Assembly (NCBI RefSeq): GCF_047601505.1
Contig: NZ_JASGJD010000001.1
Span: forward strand, 1,798,001-1,862,000
From: Cloacibacterium sp047601505
Lineage (GTDB): Bacteria; Bacteroidota; Bacteroidia; Flavobacteriales; Weeksellaceae
Direction of reading: 5' to 3'
DNA length: 64,000 bases
Below, piece by piece: positions 58,828 through 64,000 of this stretch (its first letter is position 1; the number at the start of each line of letters is the position of its first letter). Made by a program: the position numbers and the translations under genes. The notes under the pieces were generated by a model. It was not told where the DNA came from, did no database searches, and saw only the letters and a list, made by a program, of their open reading frames with translations.

Positions 58828-60327
58828 ATGAAAAATCATTTAATAAAAGTATTAGGATTTTTTACTCTTATCATCGCAATTTTTTCTTGCAGTAGTGATA
58901 GAGATTCTACAGAAACCCCAACGGTAGAAAATAAAGCAATTACAGCAAGTGAAACTTCTGTTTCAATTCCAGAAGCAGGAGGAACTTCTACTGTTAAAAT
59001 TACCATGACGGGAAAAGAATGGGTAGCTGTTTCTAGCCAAGATTGGTGCAAACTTTCTGTTACCAATTCTTCTTCGGAATCTCAAGATGTAACGATTACG
59101 GTTCCTGCAAATCCAGATTTAATAGCAAGAGAAGCAACTCTTACTTTTGTGGCTGACGGAAGTTCGCAAAAATCTGTTAAAATTACGGTTTCTCAAGCGG
59201 GAAGAACAACTTTATATCCTAGTTACAATACCAATCCTATTGCTGCGGATGCTAGCGGAATGTCTAGCGATGCAATTACTTTAGCTTCAAAAATTAAATT
59301 AGGTTGGAATATTGGCAATGCTCTTGAAGCAACAGGTGGAGAAACTGCTTGGGGAAATCCTAAAACAACTAAAGCTCTTATTGATGTAGTAAAAGCAAAT
59401 GGATTTAATGCGATAAGAATTCCTTGTTCTTGGAATCAATATTTAGAAAATTCTGCCAATGCTCAAATTAAAACCGAATGGTTAAACAGAGTAAAAGAAG
59501 TTGTAAAATATTGTGTTGATAATGATATGTACGTTATCCTGAATATCCATTGGGATGGCGGTTGGTTAGAAAACAATTGTACCGAAGCTAAAAAAGTAGA
59601 AAATAACGCCAAACAAAAAGCTTTTTGGGAACAAATTGCTACCAATCTTAGAGATTTTGACGAGCATCTTCTTTTTGCAAGTGCCAACGAACCAAATGTA
59701 GATGATGCTACACAAATGGCAGTTCTTAATTCTTACCATCAAACTTTTATTGATGCTGTGCGTTCTACTGGTGGTAAAAATGCTTACAGAAATTTAATTA
59801 TTCAAGGTCCTGCTACAGATATTGAAAAAACCAATAAATTGATGACGACTTTGCCTACAGATAAATTAGCCAACAGATTAATGGTAGAAGTTCATTATTA
59901 CACTCCATACCAATTCTGTTTGATGGAAAAAGATGCAGATTGGGGCAAAATGTTCTATTATTGGGGAGCTGGTTTTCACTCTACCACAGACACCGCACAT
60001 AATGCAACTTGGGGCGAAGAAGCAGATGTAGATAAATTCTTCAAATCTATGAAAACTCAATTCGTGGATAAAGGAATTCCTGTAGTTTTAGGAGAATTTG
60101 GTGCTATAAGAAGAACTTCTTTAACAGGAGATGATCTTACTTTACACCTTAATTCTAGAGCTCATTATTTGAATTACGTAGTAAAACAAGCCAAAGCAAA
60201 CGGTATGCTTCCATTTTATTGGGACGCTGGCGGAATGGGAGACAATGGTTCTGCTTTGTTCAATAGAAATAACAATACTGTTTTTGATTCTCAGGCTCTT
60301 ACAGCTCTTGTAAATGGCTTAAAATAA
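58828..60327 (+). CDS. Surface BACON-GH5 endo-xyloglucanase (GH5_4-like lipoprotein)
   Basis: A 499-residue protein with a lipoprotein signal ending IAIFSC (Cys21), followed by acidic SSDRDSTETP, a likely surface-export signal. A BACON domain covers about 35-125 (VSIPEAGGTSTVKITMTGKEW, ending VKITVSQAG). The GH5 barrel starts near 150: KLGWNIGNALEATGGETAWG, NIHWDGGWLENN, acid/base Glu288 in LLFASANEPN, and nucleophile Glu423 in VVLGEFGAI. The layout and barrel match the B. ovatus BoGH5A endo-xyloglucanase as I remember it. It would start xyloglucan breakdown on the cell surface. Confidence 0.93.
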   Translation: MKNHLIKVLGFFTLIIAIFSCSSDRDSTETPTVENKAITASETSVSIPEAGGTSTVKITMTGKEWVAVSSQDWCKLSVTNSSSESQDVTITVPANPDLIAREATLTFVADGSSQKSVKITVSQAGRTTLYPSYNTNPIAADASGMSSDAITLASKIKLGWNIGNALEATGGETAWGNPKTTKALIDVVKANGFNAIRIPCSWNQYLENSANAQIKTEWLNRVKEVVKYCVDNDMYVILNIHWDGGWLENNCTEAKKVENNAKQKAFWEQIATNLRDFDEHLLFASANEPNVDDATQMAVLNSYHQTFIDAVRSTGGKNAYRNLIIQGPATDIEKTNKLMTTLPTDKLANRLMVEVHYYTPYQFCLMEKDADWGKMFYYWGAGFHSTTDTAHNATWGEEADVDKFFKSMKTQFVDKGIPVVLGEFGAIRRTSLTGDDLTLHLNSRAHYLNYVVKQAKANGMLPFYWDAGGMGDNGSALFNRNNNTVFDSQALTALVNGLK

Positions 60328-60351
60328 ATACTAAATACTCATAATATGATT

Positions 60352-60404
60352 AAAAGATGGTTTCTGTAAGTGGTTTTACTATTTTATATGAAATCATCTT
60401 TTTT
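60352..60404 (+). terminator. Candidate terminator after the GH5 gene
   Basis: The stem AAAAGATGGTTTC/GAAATCATCTTTT (one G-T pair) with a 25-base loop is followed by TT. The large loop makes it a weak or conditional terminator inside the locus. Confidence 0.5.
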
Positions 60405-60426
60405 AATTTATTAAATCAATGCTAAA

Positions 60427-62370
60427 ATGAAAAAGCAGTTTACATTTTTATCAATTTTTTTGTTCTTGTTAGGATTTTCTAATGTTAAATTACCACTAAT
60501 TTTTTCTGATGGAATGGTGTTTCAACGCAACAAAAAAATTCCGGTTTGGGGTTGGGCAGAAGCCAACGAAAAGATAGATTTACATTTCAATAAACAGCAT
60601 AAAACCGTAATTACAGATGCCAACGGAAAATGGATGGTAAATTTAGACCCCGAAAATGCAGGCGGACCTTTTCAACTTACCGTTTCTGGTAAAAATAAAA
60701 TCACCATTCAAGATATTTTGGTAGGCGAAGTTTGGATTTGCTCTGGGCAATCTAATATGGAGTTTCAAATGTATAAACTGCCAAATTTCAAAGCATTAAA
60801 AGAAAAAATTAATAATTCTGAGATTAGACAATTTGGTGTAGCTCAAGATTTAAGTGGTTCTCCAAAAGAACAATTAAAACAAGGAAAATGGCAATTGGCT
60901 AACAAAGAGAATTTAGCAGATTTTACCGCTGTTGGTTACTTTTTTGCCGAAAAATTAAACAAAGAACTTCATGTTCCTATTGGGATTATCAATACTTCTT
61001 GGGGCGGAACTTGCGTAGAAACGTGGACGAGTAGAGAAGCTTTCCAAAAAAGTGATGAATTCAAAGAAATGATTGCTCAGGTTCCTGTGGTAGATATGGA
61101 TGCAATTTTCGAAAAATATAAAAAATCTGTTCTCGATAATATCCAAAAAATACAAGGTTTTGATGTTTCTAAAGCAAATGAAGAGCAATTTCATTTGGAA
61201 AATTTTGACGATTCTAAATGGCCAGAGATTAAGGTGCCTTCGCTTTGGGAAAATCAACAAATCGGAAATATTGATGGTGAAGTTTGGATGAGAAAATCCT
61301 TCGAAATATCTCCCGAACAAGCCAATAAAGAAGCAGTATTGTATCTTTCTAAAGTAGATGACGAAGATATAACTTACATTAACGGAGTGAAAATTGGAAG
61401 CATGAACCTTTGGGATTCTAAGAGAATTTATAAAATTCCTGCGGGAGTTTTGAAACAAGGTAGAAATACCATTGCCGTAAAAGTGATAGATTATACTGGT
61501 GGCGGAGGAATTTATGGAGATTCTGGAGATTTAAAAATTGAATTTAAAGATTCTAATATTCCTCTTTCAGGGCTTTGGAAATTTAATGTAGTGAAAGTGA
61601 AACTAGAAATTTCACCAAATAGTTATCCTTCGTTGTTGTACAATGCAATGATTCATCCTTTAATTCCTTATGCTTTCAATGGAGTTTTGTGGTATCAAGG
61701 CGAAGCCAATGTAACAAGAGCTAATCAATATAAAATTGCATTTCCACAGATGATTAACGATTGGAGAAACCAATGGAAACAAGGCGATTTTCCTTTTTAT
61801 TTTGTGCAATTGGCAACCTACAATGAAAATAATGGAAATAGCAACTTTGGTAGCAAATGGGCAGAATTAAGAGAAGCTCAATCTGAAGCTTTGAAACTTA
61901 AAAACACAGGAATGTCTATTACCACAGATATTGGCGACCCAAAAGATATACATCCTACCAATAAATTAGATGTTGGCTTGAGATTAGCTGCAATTGCTTT
62001 AAACAAAACTTATGGTATTAAAACCGTTCCGTATTCAGGACCTGTTTACAAATCTAGTGAAGTGAAAGGTAATACAATAGTTTTAACTTTTGATTTCGTA
62101 GGAAAAGGTTTACAGCCCGAAAATCAATTAAAAGGTTTCGAAATTGCTGGCGAAGACAAAGTTTTTTATCCTGCTGTTGCGGTAATTCAAAATAATAAAG
62201 TAATAGTAAATAGCGATAAAGTGGCAAAACCTGTTTCCGTAAGATACAATTGGGCAGACGATGCTAGTGCTGGTAATCTTTATAATTTAGATAAATTGCC
62301 TGCAGCGCCTTTCAGAACAGATAATTGGGAACTTACAACTGCCAAAGAAAAATATACCATTAGCAAATAA
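60427..62370 (+). CDS. SGNH carbohydrate acetylesterase (sialate O-acetylesterase family, CE20-like architecture)
   Basis: A 647-residue protein with a signal peptide (about 1-19). An N-terminal beta domain (LPLIFSDGMVFQRNKKIPVWGW) leads to the SGNH hydrolase: Ser109 in WICSGQSNMEF, the block WGGTCVETWTS, WYQGEANV, and Asp507/His509 in KDIHPTN. A jelly-roll domain of about 120 residues (255-373, including YLSKVDDEDITYINGVKIG) is inserted between the hydrolase halves. This matches the CE20 xyloglucan acetylesterases described from Xanthomonas, to the best of my knowledge. It should remove O-acetyl groups from xyloglucan galactose. Confidence 0.88.
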   Translation: MKKQFTFLSIFLFLLGFSNVKLPLIFSDGMVFQRNKKIPVWGWAEANEKIDLHFNKQHKTVITDANGKWMVNLDPENAGGPFQLTVSGKNKITIQDILVGEVWICSGQSNMEFQMYKLPNFKALKEKINNSEIRQFGVAQDLSGSPKEQLKQGKWQLANKENLADFTAVGYFFAEKLNKELHVPIGIINTSWGGTCVETWTSREAFQKSDEFKEMIAQVPVVDMDAIFEKYKKSVLDNIQKIQGFDVSKANEEQFHLENFDDSKWPEIKVPSLWENQQIGNIDGEVWMRKSFEISPEQANKEAVLYLSKVDDEDITYINGVKIGSMNLWDSKRIYKIPAGVLKQGRNTIAVKVIDYTGGGGIYGDSGDLKIEFKDSNIPLSGLWKFNVVKVKLEISPNSYPSLLYNAMIHPLIPYAFNGVLWYQGEANVTRANQYKIAFPQMINDWRNQWKQGDFPFYFVQLATYNENNGNSNFGSKWAELREAQSEALKLKNTGMSITTDIGDPKDIHPTNKLDVGLRLAAIALNKTYGIKTVPYSGPVYKSSEVKGNTIVLTFDFVGKGLQPENQLKGFEIAGEDKVFYPAVAVIQNNKVIVNSDKVAKPVSVRYNWADDASAGNLYNLDKLPAAPFRTDNWELTTAKEKYTISK

Positions 62371-62413
62371 GAAAAGTTGTAATCTTCTGTATTAATATTG
62401 AAAAAAGTTTAAT

Positions 62414-64000
62414 ATGAATTTTTCAAAAAGAATAATCTTACTATTATTAATTTTTGCAGGCTCGTTTTCAAAGATTTTGGCTCAATCTACTCATGTTTTA
62501 TCTTACAATCAACCTGCAGAATTTTTTGAAGAAAGTTTGCTTTTGGGAAATGGGAAAATGGGAGCCACGATTTTTGGTGGAGTAGGTTTAGAAAAAATTT
62601 ATTTGAATGACATTACCCTTTGGTCTGGCGAACCGGTTAATGCGAACATGAATTCTGAAGCTTACAAAAATATTTCTGCAATTAGAGAAGCTTTAAAAAA
62701 CGAAAATTATCAACTAGCAGAAGAACTCAATAAGAAAATTCAAGGCAAAAATTCCGAATCTTATGCCCCTTTAGGAACGTTAGAAATTCATCATCAAAAT
62801 TCAGAAAAATTTGAAAAATATTACAGAGAATTAGATGTTTCTACTGCAGTTTCAAAGGTAAATTATACAGTAAATGGAGTAAATTTTACTAGAGAATATT
62901 TTGTGTCAGCTCCTGATAAAATTTTGGTCATAAAGTTAACTTCAAGCAAAAAAGGAGCTTTAAATTTTACGTTAAATACCAATAGTTTGTTGAATTTTAA
63001 AACTGTAGTTGATGGTAATGTGTTCAAAATGAAAGGACGAGCGCCAATACATGAAAATGCAGGTTACGAAGTTCCTTCAGAATATTTAAAACAAAAGGAA
63101 AGAGGTACAAGATTTACTTCTTTGGTCAAAATTAAGAATGCAGACGGTTCTATAATTTCTGAAGCGGATAAAATTGGAGTGAAAAATGCTACAGAAGCAA
63201 TAATATTTGTGTCTGTTGCCACCAGTTTTAATGGTTTTGATAAAAATCCTGAAACAGAAGGTTTGAATGATGAAAATATTGCAGAAGTTAATCTTAACAA
63301 TGCTTTTAAAAAATCTTATCAAACTTTGAAAGCTTCTCATATCAAAGATTATCAGAAATTTTATAACAGAGTAAGTCTTAATTTTGGTGAAAGTACAGCT
63401 CCGAATTTGCCTACAGACGAGCGTTTGCTGAGGTATGCAGAAGGTAAAGAAGACAAAAATTTAGAAATTCTATATTTCAATTTTGGTAGATATTTGCTCA
63501 TCAGCAGTTCTAGAACTTTAGGAGTTCCTGCCAATTTACAAGGTCTTTGGAATCATTATCTTTCGCCACCTTGGAGCAGTAATTATACCATGAATATTAA
63601 CTTGGAAGAAAATTATTGGCTTGCCGAAAATACCAATCTTTCCGAATTGCATTTGCCATTATTGAGTTTCATTAAAAACCTTTCTGTAACAGGAAAAGTA
63701 ACTGCGAAAACATTTTACGGAGTTGACAAAGGTTGGGCTGCAGCGCATAATTCTGATATTTGGGCAATGACGAATCCTGTTGGTCAATTTGGGAAAGAAG
63801 AACCAATGTGGGCTTGTTGGCCAATGGCAGGAGCGTGGCTCAGTACACATATTTGGGAGCATTATAGTTTTACTCAAAACAAAAAATTTTTAGAAAATGA
63901 AGGTTATCCTTTGATGAAAGGTGCCGCCGAATTTTGCATGAATTGGTTGGTGAAAGACAAAAAAGGTTTTTATATCACTTCGCCATCTACGTCTCCAGAA
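62414..64000 (+). CDS. GH95 family alpha-L-fucosidase, 3'-truncated by the window edge
   Basis: The frame is open from the ATG at 62414 to the last base, giving 529 residues; family members are about 750-820 long. A signal peptide (1-24, ending KILAQ) is followed by the N-terminal beta-sandwich: EESLLLGNGKMGATIFGG, LNDITLWSGEP and YAPLGTLEIHH. The (alpha/alpha)6 barrel then shows ANLQGLWNHYLSPPW, the Asn-containing TMNINLEENYWLAENTNLSE block and WLSTHIWEHYSFTQ. GH95 enzymes remove alpha-1,2-fucose from galactose, which fits fucosylated xyloglucan. It lies 43 bp after the acetylesterase. Confidence 0.92.
   Translation, partial: MNFSKRIILLLLIFAGSFSKILAQSTHVLSYNQPAEFFEESLLLGNGKMGATIFGGVGLEKIYLNDITLWSGEPVNANMNSEAYKNISAIREALKNENYQLAEELNKKIQGKNSESYAPLGTLEIHHQNSEKFEKYYRELDVSTAVSKVNYTVNGVNFTREYFVSAPDKILVIKLTSSKKGALNFTLNTNSLLNFKTVVDGNVFKMKGRAPIHENAGYEVPSEYLKQKERGTRFTSLVKIKNADGSIISEADKIGVKNATEAIIFVSVATSFNGFDKNPETEGLNDENIAEVNLNNAFKKSYQTLKASHIKDYQKFYNRVSLNFGESTAPNLPTDERLLRYAEGKEDKNLEILYFNFGRYLLISSSRTLGVPANLQGLWNHYLSPPWSSNYTMNINLEENYWLAENTNLSELHLPLLSFIKNLSVTGKVTAKTFYGVDKGWAAAHNSDIWAMTNPVGQFGKEEPMWACWPMAGAWLSTHIWEHYSFTQNKKFLENEGYPLMKGAAEFCMNWLVKDKKGFYITSPSTSPE

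Overview
The window is an A+T-rich chromosomal segment from a member of Bacteroidota, most likely the Flavobacteriia (Chryseobacterium/Cloacibacterium-like). The evidence is a SusC/SusD pair, a type IX secretion sorting tail, promoters of the TAnnTTTG type, AIM24/TIGR00266 and DUF2931 proteins, and short intergenic tandem repeats typical of that group. Genus is inference only. No rRNA, tRNA or CRISPR array was seen.

Layout. 1-2965: a three-gene operon of a 5'-truncated permuted ATP-grasp protein, an alpha-E protein and a transglutaminase-like protein, a widespread but poorly understood peptide-ligase type module. 3067-5052: a DUF465 protein, a T9SS-sorted secreted protein and a collagen-repeat secreted protein. 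5384-7507: the Tex transcription accessory protein. 7508-14982 is an accessory, repeat-rich zone. It holds a RAYT (REP-associated tyrosine transposase) with GC-rich palindromes, two internally deleted derivatives and a 3' remnant. It also holds several copies of a roughly 220-bp MITE-like element, several tandem arrays, remnants of dead genes, a group III phosphofructokinase, a DUF2931 lipoprotein and an SDR oxidoreductase. 14983-31397 is mostly housekeeping: typA, an M48 peptidase, purU, ychF, a lipoprotein/membrane pair, an AIM24 protein, a geranylgeranyl-reductase-like flavoprotein, parE, a small membrane protein, parC and a rhomboid protease. 31770-37868 is a minus-strand group: a HAD phosphatase, a YciO-like protein, YaaA, PrmC and a large S9 peptidase.

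38763 to the right edge is one co-directional polysaccharide utilization locus of at least 13 genes: SusC, SusD, a putative surface glycan-binding lipoprotein, GH2, GH31, GH97, GH3, GH39, GH51, GH3, BACON-GH5, an SGNH acetylesterase of CE20-like architecture, and a GH95 cut by the window end. A surface GH5_4-type endoglucanase together with a KVDFGE-type GH31 alpha-xylosidase, GH3, GH2, GH51 and GH95 is the signature of a xyloglucan locus. The predicted flow is: surface endo-cleavage by GH5; binding and import by SGBP/SusD/SusC; periplasmic deacetylation; removal of fucose (GH95), galactose (GH2), arabinose (GH51) and possibly beta-xylose (GH39); alpha-xylose removal by GH31; and backbone hydrolysis by GH3. 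The GH97 enzyme has no obvious xyloglucan substrate, and no regulator is visible in the window.
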